64,000 nucleotides of DNA from Jonesiaceae bacterium BS-20 (GTDB lineage Bacteria; Actinomycetota; Actinomycetes; Actinomycetales; Cellulomonadaceae). The stretch lies in the NCBI GenBank assembly GCA_039995105.1, contig CP146203.1:992001-1056000 (forward strand), in the 5' to 3' direction. The notes under the pieces were generated by a model. That model did no database searches. It saw only the letters and a list, made by a program, of their open reading frames with translations, and was not told the origin of the DNA. This document shows, one piece after another, positions 52,335 to 63,880 of the stretch (its first letter is position 1; each line of letters begins with the position of its first letter). A program made the position numbers and the translations under genes.

Positions 52335-53357
52335 ATGGAAATTGATATGGGAGCACTGCGCTTACTCGAACGTGAGCGTGAGATCAGCCTAGACATCCTG
52401 GTTTCTGCCATTGAGCAGGCGCTAACGGTGGCCTACCAACGCACTCCGGATGCTTACCGCCATGCGCGAGTTGAGGTAGACAAGCGCAACGGCAAGGTGA
52501 CGGTCTGGGCGCAAGAAGAGATTGAAGTTGAGCCAGCAGGTGAGGACGAGGAGGGGAACTACATCCCCGCCGTGCGCACCTACGGCCAAGAGTTTGATGA
52601 CACCCCGAAAGACTTTGGCCACGTAGCAACCGCAACCGCGCGCCAGGTCATTTTCCAGCGCCTGCGTGATGCTGAGGATGACCAAGTGCTCGGGCAGTTC
52701 CGGGACAAAGAGGGCGAACTCATCTCCGGAGTCATTCAGCAGGGTCCCAACCCGCGGGTTGTTCACGTTGATCTCGGAGGCACCGAAGCGGTCCTTCCCG
52801 AGCACGAGCAGGTACCAACCGAAAAGTACCGTCACGGTGAGCGGCTACGTGCCTACATCGTAGAGGTCACCCGGCGCATGAACGGTCCGGCTATTACCTT
52901 GAGCCGTACCCACCCCAACCTCGTGCGTGGTTTGTTCGAGCTCGAGGTTCCAGAGGTTGCCGATGGCACGGTTGAAATCGTTGCGATCGCGCGTGAGGCT
53001 GGCTACCGCACCAAGATGGCGGTGCGCACCCGCGTGGCAGGCCTGAACGCAAAGGGAGCCTGCATCGGCCCAATGGGTCAACGTGTACGGGCCGTCATGG
53101 CCGAGCTGCACGGCGAGAAAATCGACATCGTCGACTACACGGAAGACCCTGCACGGTTCATTGCATCGGCCCTATCGCCAGCATCGGTGAGTTCAGTCAC
53201 CATTCTTGATGAATCAATGAAGCTGGCTCGGGTCATTGTGCCGGATTACCAGTTGTCACTCGCGATTGGTAAAGAGGGCCAGAACGCCCGTCTTGCCGCG
53301 AAACTGACCGGCTGGAAGATTGACATCCGGTCCGATAGCGGCGACGACGAAGACTAG
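52335..53357 (+). CDS. nusA: Transcription termination/antitermination factor NusA
   Basis: ATG 52335 gives 340 residues. The N-terminal RNA polymerase-binding domain begins ERERE, an S1 domain covers about 105-175, and KH1/KH2 follow with [14 protein letters not shown] and [15 protein letters not shown]. The C-terminal acidic repeats of E. coli NusA are absent, normal for actinobacteria. NusA modulates pausing and termination. Confidence 0.97.
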   Translation: MEIDMGALRLLEREREISLDILVSAIEQALTVAYQRTPDAYRHARVEVDKRNGKVTVWAQEEIEVEPAGEDEEGNYIPAVRTYGQEFDDTPKDFGHVATATARQVIFQRLRDAEDDQVLGQFRDKEGELISGVIQQGPNPRVVHVDLGGTEAVLPEHEQVPTEKYRHGERLRAYIVEVTRRMNGPAITLSRTHPNLVRGLFELEVPEVADGTVEIVAIAREAGYRTKMAVRTRVAGLNAKGACIGPMGQRVRAVMAELHGEKIDIVDYTEDPARFIASALSPASVSSVTILDESMKLARVIVPDYQLSLAIGKEGQNARLAAKLTGWKIDIRSDSGDDED

Positions 53358-53381
53358 GTTTGAAAATTGCGGTGATAGTGA

Positions 53382-53401
53382 CGCGCCCCAACTGGGGCGC
53401 G
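53382..53401 (+). terminator. Short hairpin between nusA and ylxR
   Basis: CGCGCCCC and GGGGCGCG pair perfectly around AACT. No T-run follows, so it may only reduce read-through into ylxR. Confidence 0.5.
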
Positions 53402-53535
53402 TACCACTAACATCTGGCGCCTAAACGCGCTAAAATAAGAGAAACTGGCTCAGGTCCTCATTTTTCGTGTGCCTTCATGTGAGTCTAGTTTTTTGCTAAT
53501 TTGCCGTCGTCTATCAGTATCGGAACAATCACTTC

Positions 53536-53886
53536 GTGACTTTGCCCAACCAGTTATTGCCGCACCGCGTCGAAGATTCGGCGCCCTGCTCAGCACCTGA
53601 CTTGGCAAAGGTTCCTACTAGGACGTGTATTGGCTGTCGGAGCCAGGATCAACAAAGCCAACTCTTAAGGTTTGTGCGTATTGATTCCGGCCCCACTTCT
53701 CAAGTAGCTCCAGACTATGGTCGCCGCGTCGGTGGCCGAGGTGCGTGGCTGCATGAGCGCATGAGTTGCATGCAACGTGCCCTAGACCGTAGGGCATTTG
53801 AACGCGCCTTTCGGGGCGCACCTAAACTTGATGTCTCCCTAGTAAATAATATGGCAATCGCTTTGGCGGGAGCCGATAATGATTAG
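53536..53886 (+). CDS. YlxR family RNA-binding protein
   Basis: GTG 53536 gives 116 residues. The YlxR/DUF448 core is present: RTCIGCRSQDQQSQLLRFVR, then YGRRVGGRGAWLH and a late cysteine region. YlxR-like proteins bind RNA and, in some species, alter RNase P activity or translation. The 178-base spacer before it (53358-53535) contains the hairpin at 53382 and a TAAAAT-like segment at 53441 but no other gene. Confidence 0.9.
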   Translation: MTLPNQLLPHRVEDSAPCSAPDLAKVPTRTCIGCRSQDQQSQLLRFVRIDSGPTSQVAPDYGRRVGGRGAWLHERMSCMQRALDRRAFERAFRGAPKLDVSLVNNMAIALAGADND

Positions 53887-53903
53887 GGCAGATATACACA
53901 AGA

Positions 53904-53929
53904 ACCTTGCAGGTCCGTGCCTGCAAGGT
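53904..53929 (+). terminator. Hairpin after ylxR
   Basis: ACCTTGCAGG and CCTGCAAGGT pair perfectly around TCCGTG, followed by GTTTC. Located 18 bases past the ylxR stop. Confidence 0.65.
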
Positions 53930-54019
53930 GTTTCAAACATCGATAAGGAAGCGGGTAAAAGGCCGATGGGCACCCGATGAGAACTCAGCGATGAGTCCGT
54001 GTAACTAACGATGGTCCTC

Positions 54020-54045
54020 CCAGTCTCGGGATGGACCGAGACTGG
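54020..54045 (+). promoter_or_regulatory. RNA hairpin abutting the infB ribosome-binding site
   Basis: CCAGTCTCGG and CCGAGACTGG are exact complements around GATGGA. The last two bases of the 3' arm are also the first two of the GGAGAG ribosome-binding site (54044-54049) for the GTG at 54052. If folded in mRNA, the stem would sit at the ribosome platform and could modulate infB translation. Confidence 0.6.
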
Positions 54046-54051
54046 AGAGTT

Positions 54052-57000
54052 GTGGCTAAGATCCGCGTCTATGAGCTCGCGAAAGAGCTCGGTGTGGAAA
54101 GTAAGACGATCATGTCCAAGCTGACTGAACTTGGAGAGTTCGTCCGTTCGGCATCGTCAACGATTGAAGCGCCCGTTGCGCGCAAATTGCGCGATGCTGT
54201 TCCGGCTGTTGAAAAAGCAGCGCCGGAAGCTAAAGCACCCGCAAAAGCAGCACCAAAGTCAACCGCAAAGGCTGAGGCTAAGCCAGCCGGTAGCAAGCCA
54301 GCTGCCAAGCCAGCGGCCAAGCCATCCGCTGCCAAGCCGACAGCAGTTAAGCCAGCTACGGAAAAGCCTGCCCCTGCAAAGGCGTCGGCTCCTGAAGCGG
54401 CAGAACCTGCGGCTAAGCCTGCAGCTGCTAAGCCAACCGGAGTAAAGCCAGGCGCGAAGCCAGCGTCAGCCAAGCCAGCCGCGACCGAAGCTCCGGCTTC
54501 CGAGCAGGCTGCGCCGGCAGCGCAGACACCGGCCGCAGATGCCGATGCACCACGCGCCGCAGGGCCGCGTCCGGGTAACAACCCGTTCGCATCCGCCCAA
54601 GGTATGCCACGTTCCGGCGCCCCACGTCCGGGCGCCCCACGTCCGGGCGCGCCACGTCCGGGGGGACAGCCACGAGGTGGCCGTCCAGGCAATAACCCAT
54701 TTGCAACCGCGCAGGGTATGCCACGTCCGGGCCAACGCCCAGACCGTGGCGACCGTCCAGACCGTAACCAGGGTCCAGCCCGTGGTCACGGCCAAACCGA
54801 AGGTGCACCAGCGCCGGAGCGCACCGGCGGTCCACGCCCGGGCGCACCGCGTCCAGGCGCTCCACGTCCGGGTGCCCCGCGCCCAGGCGCAGGTGGCCCA
54901 CGCCCAAACCCAGGCATGATGCCTACCCGTAGCAACACGCCACGTCCAGGTGACCGTGCCGGAGCGGGCGCAGCCGGGGGAGCAGGTGCCCCAGCAGGCG
55001 GTCGTCCAGGCGGTCGCGGCGGATTCACTCCGGGTGGCGGCCGTCCAGGCGGAGCTCCGGGTGGCGCCCCAGCCGGTGCAGGCGGCGGTTTCCCAGGTCG
55101 TCCAGGTGGCGGTGGCCGTCCGGGCCCAGGTGGTCGCGGTACAACAGCCGGTGCTTTTGGTCGTGCAGGAGGCCGTCCCGTTCGCGGACGCAAGTCAAAG
55201 CGCGCCAAGCGTCAAGAGTTTGAGCAGATGCAGGCCCCCTCACTGGGTGGCGTGCAGGTGCCACGCGGCAATGGCTCCACGCCAGTGCGTCTGCGTCGCG
55301 GCTCATCACTGAGCGATTTCGCTGACAAGATTGATGCGAACCCAGCAAGCTTGGTTACGGTCCTGTTCCACCTCGGTGAAATGGCAACCGCAACCCAGTC
55401 CCTCGATGAAGACACCTTTGGTCTGCTCGGGGTAGAGCTCGGGTACGTCATTGAAATGGTCTCCGCAGAAGAAGAAGACCGCGAGCTCCTTGGCGGGTTT
55501 GCAATCGACCTCGAAGCTGAAGAAGCGGAAGAGACCGATGAAGACCTCAAGGCGCGTCCACCGGTCGTTACCGTCATGGGTCACGTTGACCACGGTAAGA
55601 CGAGTCTGCTTGACGCCATCCGTAAGGCTGACGTTGGAGCGGGCGAGGCCGGCGGTATTACCCAGCACATCGGTGCCTACCAGGTCCACCTCATCACCGC
55701 AGAGGGCGATGACCGCGCACTGACCTTCATTGACACCCCCGGTCACGAGGCGTTTACCGCCATGCGTGCACGTGGTGCTCAGGTCACTGACATTGCGATC
55801 CTCGTTGTTGCAGCCGATGACGGTGTCATGCCGCAGACGGTTGAGGCCATCAACCACGCTCAGGCAGCTGGCGTACCAATCGTGGTAGCGGTGAACAAGG
55901 TTGATAAGGACGCGGCCAACCCGGCCAAGATCCGTCAGCAGTTGACCGAATACAACTTGGTTGCTGAGGAATACGGTGGCGACACCATGTTCGTAGACGT
56001 ATCCGCTAAGCAACTCATGGGTATGGATGCACTGCTCGAATCCGTACTGTTGACCGCTGACGCAGCGCTCGACCTACGTGCCAACCCTGACAAGGACGCT
56101 CGCGGTGTAGCCGTTGAAGCTAACTTGGACAAGGGCCGCGGAGCCGTTGCAACCGTTCTGGTTCAGTCCGGAACGCTGCGCGTTGGTGACTCAATTGTTG
56201 CCGGAACCGCACACGGACGTGTTCGTGCCATGTTCGATGAGCACGGCAACGCGCTCGACGAGGCCACCCCGGCACGTCCGGTCATGGTCCTTGGTCTGAC
56301 CTCGGTGCCACGCGCTGGAGATACCTTCTTGGTAGCTCCGGACGACCGCACTGCTCGTCAGATCGGTGAGAAGCGTGAAGCTGCCGAGCGGGCCGCACTC
56401 TTGGCTAAGCGCCGCAAGCGCATCAGCCTGGAAGACTTTGCTCAAGCGCTTGAGCAGGGCAAGGTTGAAACCCTCAACCTCGTGCTTAAGGGTGACGTTT
56501 CCGGTGCCGTTGAGGCGCTTGAGGACGCACTGCTCAAGATCAACGTGGGCGACGAAGTCGACTTGCGGATCATCCACCGCGGTGTTGGTGCGATCACGCA
56601 GAACGACGTTAACCTCGCAACCGTGGATAACGCGATCATCATCGGCTTCAACGTCAAGCCAGCCGAGCGGGTAACCGACCTGGCTGAGCGCGAAGGCGTA
56701 GATATCCGGTACTACTCGGTTATTTACCAAGCAATCGACGACGTTGAGGCATCGCTCAAGGGCATGCTTAAGCCAGAATACGAAGAAGCCCAGCTGGGAA
56801 CCGCAGAGATCCGTGAGGTCTTTAGGTCATCCAAGTTCGGTAACATCGCTGGATCACTCGTTCGTAGTGGTGAGATCCGCCGTAACTCCAAGGCACGCGT
56901 TCTGCGTGACGGTGTGGTTATCGGTGACAACCTTTCGATTGAGTCGCTCAAGCGTTTCAAGGATGACGCAACCGAGGTCCGCGAGGGCTTCGAGTGTGGA

Positions 57001-57081
57001 ATCGGTCTTGGGTCGTTCAACGACCTGCGTCCCGAGGACATCATTGAGACCTGGGAAATGCGTGAGATCCCACGTAAGTAG
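54052..57081 (+). CDS. infB: Translation initiation factor IF-2
   Basis: GTG 54052, four bases after GGAG, gives 1009 residues. An IF2 N-terminal helix ([17 protein letters not shown]) is followed by a Pro/Ala/Lys- then Gly/Arg/Pro-rich low-complexity extension to about residue 385, usual in actinobacteria though long here. The G domain begins near 508 ([34 protein letters not shown]), followed by EF-Tu-like barrels and domain IV. IF-2 recruits initiator tRNA and joins subunits. Confidence 0.97.
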   Translation: MAKIRVYELAKELGVESKTIMSKLTELGEFVRSASSTIEAPVARKLRDAVPAVEKAAPEAKAPAKAAPKSTAKAEAKPAGSKPAAKPAAKPSAAKPTAVKPATEKPAPAKASAPEAAEPAAKPAAAKPTGVKPGAKPASAKPAATEAPASEQAAPAAQTPAADADAPRAAGPRPGNNPFASAQGMPRSGAPRPGAPRPGAPRPGGQPRGGRPGNNPFATAQGMPRPGQRPDRGDRPDRNQGPARGHGQTEGAPAPERTGGPRPGAPRPGAPRPGAPRPGAGGPRPNPGMMPTRSNTPRPGDRAGAGAAGGAGAPAGGRPGGRGGFTPGGGRPGGAPGGAPAGAGGGFPGRPGGGGRPGPGGRGTTAGAFGRAGGRPVRGRKSKRAKRQEFEQMQAPSLGGVQVPRGNGSTPVRLRRGSSLSDFADKIDANPASLVTVLFHLGEMATATQSLDEDTFGLLGVELGYVIEMVSAEEEDRELLGGFAIDLEAEEAEETDEDLKARPPVVTVMGHVDHGKTSLLDAIRKADVGAGEAGGITQHIGAYQVHLITAEGDDRALTFIDTPGHEAFTAMRARGAQVTDIAILVVAADDGVMPQTVEAINHAQAAGVPIVVAVNKVDKDAANPAKIRQQLTEYNLVAEEYGGDTMFVDVSAKQLMGMDALLESVLLTADAALDLRANPDKDARGVAVEANLDKGRGAVATVLVQSGTLRVGDSIVAGTAHGRVRAMFDEHGNALDEATPARPVMVLGLTSVPRAGDTFLVAPDDRTARQIGEKREAAERAALLAKRRKRISLEDFAQALEQGKVETLNLVLKGDVSGAVEALEDALLKINVGDEVDLRIIHRGVGAITQNDVNLATVDNAIIIGFNVKPAERVTDLAEREGVDIRYYSVIYQAIDDVEASLKGMLKPEYEEAQLGTAEIREVFRSSKFGNIAGSLVRSGEIRRNSKARVLRDGVVIGDNLSIESLKRFKDDATEVREGFECGIGLGSFNDLRPEDIIETWEMREIPRK

Positions 57082-57120
57082 CACTCACCCTGCCCGGTAA
57101 TACCGGACAGAACTTGAAAT

Positions 57121-57169
57121 AATGATGTGTGGGGCGTTAGCTAAACTTAGCTGCGCCCCACACATCATT
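57121..57169 (+). terminator. Intrinsic terminator after infB
   Basis: AATGATGTGTGGGGCG pairs with CGCCCCACACATCATT around a 17-base loop that can itself pair (TTAGCTAA/TTAGCT). Strong barrier between infB and rbfA. Confidence 0.8.
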
Positions 57170-57239
57170 GCCCACACCGCGTCCTAGTAGCGGCATAGCC
57201 GCTACTGTAGAAACAGGACACATTGGAAAGGATCACCTC

Positions 57240-57677
57240 ATGGTTGACCACCCCCGCGCACGCAAGATGGCCGAACGTATCCAGGTCATCGTTGCACAAA
57301 TGCTTGACACCAAAATCAAAGATCCCCGCCTCGGCTTTGTAACCGTAACCGAGGTCAAGGTAACCGGTGACCTCCAAAGCGCCTCCGTGTTTTACACGGT
57401 CTTTGGCGATGAAGAAGACCGCGTGAACACCGCAGCGGCACTCGAAAGCGCCAAGGGTCTCATTCGTTCTGAGGTAGGTAAGCAGGTAGGAACGCGCCTG
57501 ACCCCTACCATTGACTTCTACTTGGACTCCGTTCCGGAGAATGCCGCCAACTTCGACAAGGCCCTGCATGAGGCGCAGCGTTGTGACGCGGAACTCCAGG
57601 CGCTGCGTGCGGGCAAGTCTCACGCCGGTGAAGCCGACCCATACCGTAAAGATGCAGACGAAGAAACAGCGGACTGA
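57240..57677 (+). CDS. rbfA: Ribosome-binding factor A
   Basis: ATG 57240 after AAAGGATC gives 145 residues. The KH-like fold shows ARKMAERIQVIVAQML, DPRLGFVTVTEVKVTGDL and TPTIDFYLDS. RbfA assists 16S rRNA 5' end processing. truB starts 10 bases later, forming the rbfA-truB-ribF unit. Confidence 0.96.
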   Translation: MVDHPRARKMAERIQVIVAQMLDTKIKDPRLGFVTVTEVKVTGDLQSASVFYTVFGDEEDRVNTAAALESAKGLIRSEVGKQVGTRLTPTIDFYLDSVPENAANFDKALHEAQRCDAELQALRAGKSHAGEADPYRKDADEETAD

Positions 57678-57686
57678 CCAAAACAG

Positions 57687-58676
57687 ATGACACAAACCCC
57701 GCCGGCACGCGGCCGGTCTTCTAAGCGCGCCCCGGCCCCAGATGGCCTAGTGATCGTTGATAAGCCACAGGGGTTTACCAGCCATGACGTGGTCGGTAAG
57801 ATGCGCGGGATCGCCGCGACCCGCAAGGTGGGACACGCGGGAACGCTTGACCCCATGGCAACCGGTGTCCTAGTGATAGGTATTGGCAAAGCGACCAAGT
57901 TGTTGACCTATATCGTTGGGGCCGACAAGCAATACCTTGCGACCATTAGGTTGGGCGCCGCGACCACCACCGAAGACGCCCAAGGTGACATCACGCAGGT
58001 CAGCGATCCGGGTGAGCTAACGGTCGCTGAGGTGAGCGCTGCAGCGCTCCACCTGACCGGTGACATCATGCAGATCCCAAGTGCAGTGAGCGCAATCAAG
58101 GTCGACGGCAAGCGCGCCTACGACCGCGTGCGTGCGGGCGAAGTAGTTGAACTTGCAGCCCGCCCCGTGACCGTAAGTGAGTTTGCAATCACGGATGTGC
58201 GCCCGGTTGCGGCCGAGTTTGGGCCTGCGATTGATGTCGACTGTGTGGTTACCGTGTCCTCGGGAACATACGTGCGAGCTTTGGCAAGGGATCTCGCCGC
58301 CCACTTGGGAACGCACGGACACCTCACGGCGCTGCGCCGGACCAGGGTGGGTGGGTACCTCTTGGAAACGGCGCGTACGCTCGAGCAACTACAACAGGAA
58401 CTCCTCGCTGATGACGGGGATGCGCAACCAGCTATCTCCGTGCTGCCGCTTGCCGATGCCGCCCGTGCGATCATGGCGGTGCGCGAGTTGAGCACACAAG
58501 AAGTTACGGCTGTGGGCTATGGCCAACGGCTGACCGCGCTTGCGCGCGAGGCGGGTACAAAGAATTCCGGCACCGTTACCTATGCGGGGATCAGCCCGCA
58601 GGGCGAATTGGTTGCAGTTCTGGCAGATGACGGGTCGAAGGCCCGACCAGTTTTGGTGCTTGCAGCGGCCCAATAG
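57687..58676 (+). CDS. truB: tRNA pseudouridine-55 synthase TruB
   Basis: ATG 57687 gives 329 residues. It has GLVIVDKPQGFTSHDVV and the catalytic Asp in GHAGTLDPMATGVLVIG, followed by the PUA-like tail. It converts U55 in the T-loop of tRNAs. The gap to ribF is 36 bases. Confidence 0.95.
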   Translation: MTQTPPARGRSSKRAPAPDGLVIVDKPQGFTSHDVVGKMRGIAATRKVGHAGTLDPMATGVLVIGIGKATKLLTYIVGADKQYLATIRLGAATTTEDAQGDITQVSDPGELTVAEVSAAALHLTGDIMQIPSAVSAIKVDGKRAYDRVRAGEVVELAARPVTVSEFAITDVRPVAAEFGPAIDVDCVVTVSSGTYVRALARDLAAHLGTHGHLTALRRTRVGGYLLETARTLEQLQQELLADDGDAQPAISVLPLADAARAIMAVRELSTQEVTAVGYGQRLTALAREAGTKNSGTVTYAGISPQGELVAVLADDGSKARPVLVLAAAQ

Positions 58677-58711
58677 CTGCGCGGTTCAATACTTTAGTTC
58701 AGGAGCTAAGC

Positions 58712-59659
58712 GTGTATAAGTGGATTGACGCAGCAAGTGTCCCGCAAGATTTTGGTCCGAGCGTGGTCACCATTGGGAACTTTGACGGTGTGCACCGCGG
58801 GCACCAGTTCGTTTTTGACCGGGTTATTTCCCGTGCTCAGGAACTTGGTGGGGCAGCGGTTGCGTTGACTTTTGATCCGCACCCGGCCCTCGTGCATAAA
58901 CCGCAAACCGCAGCGCCCATTTTGACCGGACTCACCGACAAGCTTGAGCTCATGGAACAGGCAGGTCTGGATGCGACCGTGGTGCTTTCGTATTCCCTCG
59001 AGTTTGCAAAGTTATCGCCGCGAGAATTTGCCCGCACCTATTTGGTTGACCTTCTGGACGCCAAAATGGTGGTGATTGGCCGTGACGTTCGGTTTGGAAA
59101 AGACAACGCCGGGGACCTGGCGACCCTAGAAGCGCTCGGCGCCGAACTCGGGTTTGAGGTTGACGTGGTCGATGATTACGGCGCCCCATCCGGAGGAGAA
59201 CGGTGGAGTTCATCCGTTGTGCGCCAGTTGGTGTTTGGCGGGGAGATGGGCGCGGTCACCCAGCTGCTTGGTCGCAATCACCGCATGCGCGGAACCGTGG
59301 TGCACGGTGACGCTCGTGGGCGCGAGTTAGGGTTTCCAACCGCCAACATGAGCCAAGATTCAGACGGTATGGTTCCGGCCGACGGCGTCTACGCGGGCTG
59401 GGTCTCCGTGGTTGGCTCGGAACGGTCCTTACAGAACATGCCGGCCGCTATTTCGGTGGGGACTAACCCAACCTTCGATGGTGCCCAGCGCCGCGTCGAA
59501 TCCTACGTGATTGACCGAAAAGGGCTTGAGCTCTACTACACGGAAGTTATTGTCGAGTTTGTCCAGCGCCTGCGTCCGACCTTGCGGTTTGATTCGATGG
59601 AGGCATTGATCGAGCAGATGACGCTGGATGTCGACCAAGCCCGGATCATCCTGCGTTAG
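58712..59659 (+). CDS. ribF: Bifunctional riboflavin kinase/FAD synthetase
   Basis: GTG 58712 after CAGGAGC gives 315 residues. The N-terminal FAD synthetase half has [14 protein letters not shown] and [10 protein letters not shown]; the riboflavin kinase half has [11 protein letters not shown] and the [18 protein letters not shown] region. It makes FMN and FAD. It closes the rbfA-truB-ribF unit. Confidence 0.96.
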   Translation: MYKWIDAASVPQDFGPSVVTIGNFDGVHRGHQFVFDRVISRAQELGGAAVALTFDPHPALVHKPQTAAPILTGLTDKLELMEQAGLDATVVLSYSLEFAKLSPREFARTYLVDLLDAKMVVIGRDVRFGKDNAGDLATLEALGAELGFEVDVVDDYGAPSGGERWSSSVVRQLVFGGEMGAVTQLLGRNHRMRGTVVHGDARGRELGFPTANMSQDSDGMVPADGVYAGWVSVVGSERSLQNMPAAISVGTNPTFDGAQRRVESYVIDRKGLELYYTEVIVEFVQRLRPTLRFDSMEALIEQMTLDVDQARIILR

Positions 59660-59823
59660 GTGCCGCACCGGCCGTGACGGTACTCACGCTGATTGGCAAG
59701 GCAAGGGTGCGCTACGTCTTTCAATCTGCTGATAGACTTTTACAGCCGTTAGATCGGCCGCGGTTTGAGAGTGCACGGGTGGATATGCCCCGTCGCGCCG
59801 CGCAACTACCCAGAAGGAGAGCC

Positions 59824-60093
59824 GTGCCGCTCACTCCAGAAGTAAAGAAGTCCATCATTGCCGAGTATGGTGCAAACGAGTCAGACACTGGTTCGCCAGA
59901 GGTCCAGGTTGCACTACTTACTCAGCGCATCAACGACCTGAATGAGCACCTCAAGGGTCACAAGCACGACCACCACAGCCGTCGCGGTCTGCTGCTTCTT
60001 GTAGGTCAGCGCCGTCGTATTCTTGGCTACCTGCAGAAGGTAGACGTAGTGCGCTACCGTTCACTGATTGAACGTCTAGGCCTGCGCCGCTAA
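59824..60093 (+). CDS. rpsO: Ribosomal protein uS15
   Basis: GTG 59824 after AGAAGGAGA gives 89 residues. It has [32 protein letters not shown] and the terminal [12 protein letters not shown]. uS15 binds the central domain of 16S rRNA early in assembly. The rpsO-pnp order is widely conserved. Confidence 0.98.
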   Translation: MPLTPEVKKSIIAEYGANESDTGSPEVQVALLTQRINDLNEHLKGHKHDHHSRRGLLLLVGQRRRILGYLQKVDVVRYRSLIERLGLRR

Positions 60094-60104
60094 GCTTTTA
60101 CTCA

Positions 60105-60136
60105 CCAGCTCGGTTCCCACATGGGGGCCGGGCTGG
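60105..60136 (+). terminator. Hairpin between rpsO and pnp
   Basis: CCAGC(T)CGG pairs with CCG(G)GCTGG, and the intervening GTTCCC/GGGGGCC segment can extend it. TTCAGTTCTC follows. The spacer to 60329 contains no other gene; it is the leader of pnp, a region often used for its autoregulation. Confidence 0.6.
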
Positions 60137-60329
60137 TTCAGTTCTCAAGCCAAAAAACTTTTTGGCTAGTCACACCACCTTTCACCACCGGCTCGCGATC
60201 AACAATCTCGTTCGGTCCTCGGTAGTGGTCTCCGGCTCTTAAAAGGCAGTAATGCCAAAGCTCCGTGGATCTCGATCGAAGACCGCCAGAACGCTGTGCG
60301 TGAGCCCTTTGAGAAACGGAGGACGCTCA

Positions 60330-62540
60330 ATGGAGGGTCCAGAAATTCAATTTGCCGAGGCTATTATTGATAATGGTCGCTTTGGCAAGCGCACTGTTCG
60401 GTTTGAAACCGGACGCCTTGCACGTCAAGCAGCAGGTTCCGCTGCAGCTTACCTTGACGGTGAGACCATGCTACTTTCCGCAACGACCGCGGGTAAGCAG
60501 CCAAAAGACCAGTTCGACTTCTTCCCGCTGACGGTTGACGTTGAAGAGCGTATGTACGCCGCTGGCCGTATCCCGGGGTCATTCTTCCGCCGTGAAGGAC
60601 GTCCCTCGACCGAGGCTATTCTTGCCTGCCGCCTGATTGACCGTCCGCTGCGCCCAAGCTTCATCAAGGGTCTGCGCAACGAGGTTCAGGTTGTCGTTAC
60701 GGTGATGTCAAGTCACCCAGACGACGCCTACGACGTACTGGCAATCAACGCCGCATCCATGTCCACTCAGCTCTCAGGCCTGCCTTTCTCAGGTCCGGTA
60801 GCCGGTGTACGCGTGGCGCTGATTGATGACCAGTGGGTTGCTTTCCCTAAGTACTCCGACAAGGAACGTGCCGTCTTTGAGATGGTAGTTTCCGGTCGTG
60901 TTGTTGGCGACGACATCGCCATCATGATGGTTGAAGCAGAAGCCACCGACGACTCTTGGAACCTGATCAAGGATGGTGCCACCGCACCAACCGAGGCAGT
61001 AGTTGCCGAAGGTCTCGAAGCCTCCAAGCCTTTCCTCGCAGCCCTGTGCGCGGCACAGAGCGAGCTTGCAGCTCAGGCCGCAAAGCCAGTTGCTGAATTC
61101 CCGGTCTTCTTGGACTTCCAGGATGACGTCTACGAGGCGGTTGCGGCTCAGTCCAGCACTGACCTCGCGCAGGCGTTGACCATCGCCGACAAGCAGACCC
61201 GCGAGACTCGCCTTGACGAGATCAAGGAACAGGCACTTGCCGCGTTGAGCGAACAGTTCGGTGACCGAGACAAGGAAATCTCCGCTTCAATCCGGGCACT
61301 GACCAAGCACCACATCCGTCAGCGTGTTCTGACCGACGGCGTGCGGATCGACGGACGCGGCCTAGCCGACATCCGTACCCTTTCCGCCGAGGTAGAGGTC
61401 ATTCCTCGCGTACACGGTTCTGCCCTGTTCGAGCGCGGCGAAACCCAGATCTTGGGTATCACCACGTTGAACATGCTCAAGATGGAGCAGCAGATTGACT
61501 CGCTCGGTCCTGAGACCCGCAAGCGTTACATGCACAACTACAACTTCCCACCTTACTCAACCGGTGAAACCGGCCGCGTAGGTAGCCCAAAGCGTCGGGA
61601 AATTGGTCACGGTGCACTTGCCGAGCGCGCACTGGTTCCAGTGTTGCCAACCCGTGAGGAATTCCCTTACGCAATCCGTCAGGTTTCCGAGGCACTGAGC
61701 TCAAACGGCTCAACCTCCATGGGATCCGTTTGTGCATCTACCCTTGCCATGCTGAACGCTGGTGTGCCGCTGCGCGCCCCAGTTGCCGGTATCGCAATGG
61801 GATTGATCTCAGACACCGTGAACGGCGAAACCCGTTACGCTGCCCTGACCGACATTCTGGGAGCCGAGGATGCCTTTGGCGATATGGACTTCAAGGTTGC
61901 CGGAACCAAGGACTTCATCACGGCGATTCAGCTCGACACCAAGCTTGATGGCCTACCAGCATCAGTTCTAGCCGGCGCGTTGTCGCAGGCACACGATGCT
62001 CGCCTGACCATCCTTGAGGTCATGAACGAAGCGATCGACACCCCTGACGACATGAGCGCACACGCACCACGCGTGATTGCGGTCAAGGTCCCAGTGGACA
62101 AGATCGGTGAGGTCATTGGGCCAAAGGGTAAGATGATCAACCAGATCCAAGAGGACACCGGAGCCGACATCTCAATTGAAGATGACGGAACGGTTTACAT
62201 TGGTGCGGTTGACGGCCCATCGGCAGAAGCAGCCCGTACAGCGATCAACGCGATTGCTAACCCACACGTGCCAGAGATTGGTGAACGTTTCGTTGGAACC
62301 GTGGTCAAGACCACAACCTTCGGTGCATTCATCTCCCTGGCACCGGGACGTGACGGTCTGCTGCACATCAGCCAGATCCGCAAGCTGGTTGGTGGTAAGC
62401 GCGTAGAGAACGTCGATGACGTTGTCTCCGTGGGCCAGAAGATTCAAGTTGAAATTGCGGAAATCGATCCACGTGGCAAGCTTTCGCTCCACGCGATCGT
62501 TGACGAGGACGAGGCAACCGCTGAGCAGGCTGACGCCTGA
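60330..62540 (+). CDS. pnp: Polyribonucleotide nucleotidyltransferase
   Basis: ATG 60330 after ACGGAGG gives 736 residues; the frame is open upstream to 60252 without a better start. Two RNase PH domains are joined by an all-alpha linker. The second catalytic core has GERTQ-like [29 protein letters not shown] and [16 protein letters not shown] ([14 protein letters not shown]) and S1 ([19 protein letters not shown]) domains end it. It degrades RNA 3' to 5'. Confidence 0.98.
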   Translation: MEGPEIQFAEAIIDNGRFGKRTVRFETGRLARQAAGSAAAYLDGETMLLSATTAGKQPKDQFDFFPLTVDVEERMYAAGRIPGSFFRREGRPSTEAILACRLIDRPLRPSFIKGLRNEVQVVVTVMSSHPDDAYDVLAINAASMSTQLSGLPFSGPVAGVRVALIDDQWVAFPKYSDKERAVFEMVVSGRVVGDDIAIMMVEAEATDDSWNLIKDGATAPTEAVVAEGLEASKPFLAALCAAQSELAAQAAKPVAEFPVFLDFQDDVYEAVAAQSSTDLAQALTIADKQTRETRLDEIKEQALAALSEQFGDRDKEISASIRALTKHHIRQRVLTDGVRIDGRGLADIRTLSAEVEVIPRVHGSALFERGETQILGITTLNMLKMEQQIDSLGPETRKRYMHNYNFPPYSTGETGRVGSPKRREIGHGALAERALVPVLPTREEFPYAIRQVSEALSSNGSTSMGSVCASTLAMLNAGVPLRAPVAGIAMGLISDTVNGETRYAALTDILGAEDAFGDMDFKVAGTKDFITAIQLDTKLDGLPASVLAGALSQAHDARLTILEVMNEAIDTPDDMSAHAPRVIAVKVPVDKIGEVIGPKGKMINQIQEDTGADISIEDDGTVYIGAVDGPSAEAARTAINAIANPHVPEIGERFVGTVVKTTTFGAFISLAPGRDGLLHISQIRKLVGGKRVENVDDVVSVGQKIQVEIAEIDPRGKLSLHAIVDEDEATAEQADA

Positions 62541-62541
62541 C

Positions 62542-63864
62542 GTGTGGGAACTTCCGCTCCTTTCATCCGGAAACCCGGAAAATGAGCTAACCGCTGAGCA
62601 GGATGGGGCGACAATTCGTCGCTCCATCCTGCCCGGCGGGGTCCGGGTTGTCACCGAACATATGCCAGGTCAACGCTCCGCAACTGTCGGAGCTTGGGTT
62701 GGGGTGGGTTCGCGTGATGAAACCGATGGCCACTTTGGCTCAACCCACTTCCTTGAGCACTTACTTTTTAAGGGCACTGCACGGCGCTCCGCAATGGACA
62801 TCGCCCAGGCGTTTGACGCCGTTGGGGGAGAAGCCAATGCGGCAACCGGTAAAGAAAGCACCTGCTACTACGCCCGCGTACTAGACTCGGACCTGCCAAT
62901 GGCAGTCGACGTCATTACCGACATGATTACCAGTGCCAGGATCGACCACGGCGAACTCGAAACCGAGCGCGGTGTCATCCTGGAAGAACTGGCCATGACC
63001 GAGGATGACCCCGGGGATCTGGTCCATGAAGAATTCTCCGCCGTTGTGCTAGCCGGACACGATCTGGGTAGGCCAATCGGTGGAACCGCACAGACCATCA
63101 CGGACGTTCCCCGCAGCGCCGTATGGAGTCACTATCAAGAGCATTACCGACCGGAAACCCTCGTTGTCACCGGTGCTGGCTCTATCAATCACGAAGAGTT
63201 GTGCAACCAAGTTTCCAACGCTTTGGTCTCCGGTGGATGGGAACTTGATCCCGGTCGCACACCACGGCCCCGCCGTGACACAAGTGAGATTGTGGGACTG
63301 GGAACCGCTTCTCGCGAGGTTGTCATCAACCGTCCGGTTGAACAGGCCAATATTATTATTGGTTCAACCGGTCTGAGCGCTACCGACCCAAGAAGGTTTC
63401 AGCTTTCAGTTTTGAGCGCCATTTTGGGTGGCGGAATGTCCTCTCGGATGTTCCAAGAGATCCGGGAACGCCGCGGGTTGGCATACTCGACCTACTGCTT
63501 TGGCAGCTCGCACGTGGGTGCGGGTACCTTTGGGCTCTACGCAGGGTGTGCACCATCACGCGTGGATGAGGTAGCCGACCTCATGGTGACCGAGCTGGAA
63601 AAGTTGTGCGAATCCGGCATTACCGAAGATGAATTGACCCGTACCAAGGGCCAACTTCGTGGCGGACTGGTTCTGGGACTTGAGGACTCTGGTTCTCGGA
63701 TGAACCGCTTGGGACGTTCGGAGCTGGTTACCGGTGAACTGTTGTCTCTCCAAGAGTCACTTGACCGGATCGGCTTTGTGACCGCGCAAGAGGTACAAGA
63801 ACTTGCAATAGACTTGGCTAGTCGGCCACGTTCGCAGGTTCGAGTGGGACCATTTGGGGGCTAG
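62542..63864 (+). CDS. M16 family metallopeptidase
   Basis: GTG 62542, one base after the pnp stop, gives 440 residues; the overlap with pnp in an upstream frame is not coding. The inverse zinc motif HFLEH is in THFLEHLLFKGT with the third ligand Glu in ETERGVILEELAM; a C-terminal M16 half has SSRMFQEIRERRGLAYS. Similar insulinase-like peptidases follow pnp in most actinobacteria. A substrate is not known. Confidence 0.95.
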   Translation: MWELPLLSSGNPENELTAEQDGATIRRSILPGGVRVVTEHMPGQRSATVGAWVGVGSRDETDGHFGSTHFLEHLLFKGTARRSAMDIAQAFDAVGGEANAATGKESTCYYARVLDSDLPMAVDVITDMITSARIDHGELETERGVILEELAMTEDDPGDLVHEEFSAVVLAGHDLGRPIGGTAQTITDVPRSAVWSHYQEHYRPETLVVTGAGSINHEELCNQVSNALVSGGWELDPGRTPRPRRDTSEIVGLGTASREVVINRPVEQANIIIGSTGLSATDPRRFQLSVLSAILGGGMSSRMFQEIRERRGLAYSTYCFGSSHVGAGTFGLYAGCAPSRVDEVADLMVTELEKLCESGITEDELTRTKGQLRGGLVLGLEDSGSRMNRLGRSELVTGELLSLQESLDRIGFVTAQEVQELAIDLASRPRSQVRVGPFGG

Positions 63865-63880
63865 CCCCAAAAGTTTTGAC

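Noticed and set aside
54200-55200. Long open frames on both strands across the start of infB
   Set aside because: They are by-products of the Pro/Ala/Gly-rich repeats of the IF-2 extension in other frames.
62416-62541. N-terminal extension of the M16 peptidase into pnp
   Set aside because: It would overlap the pnp S1 domain in another frame; GTG 62542 right after the pnp stop is a better start.
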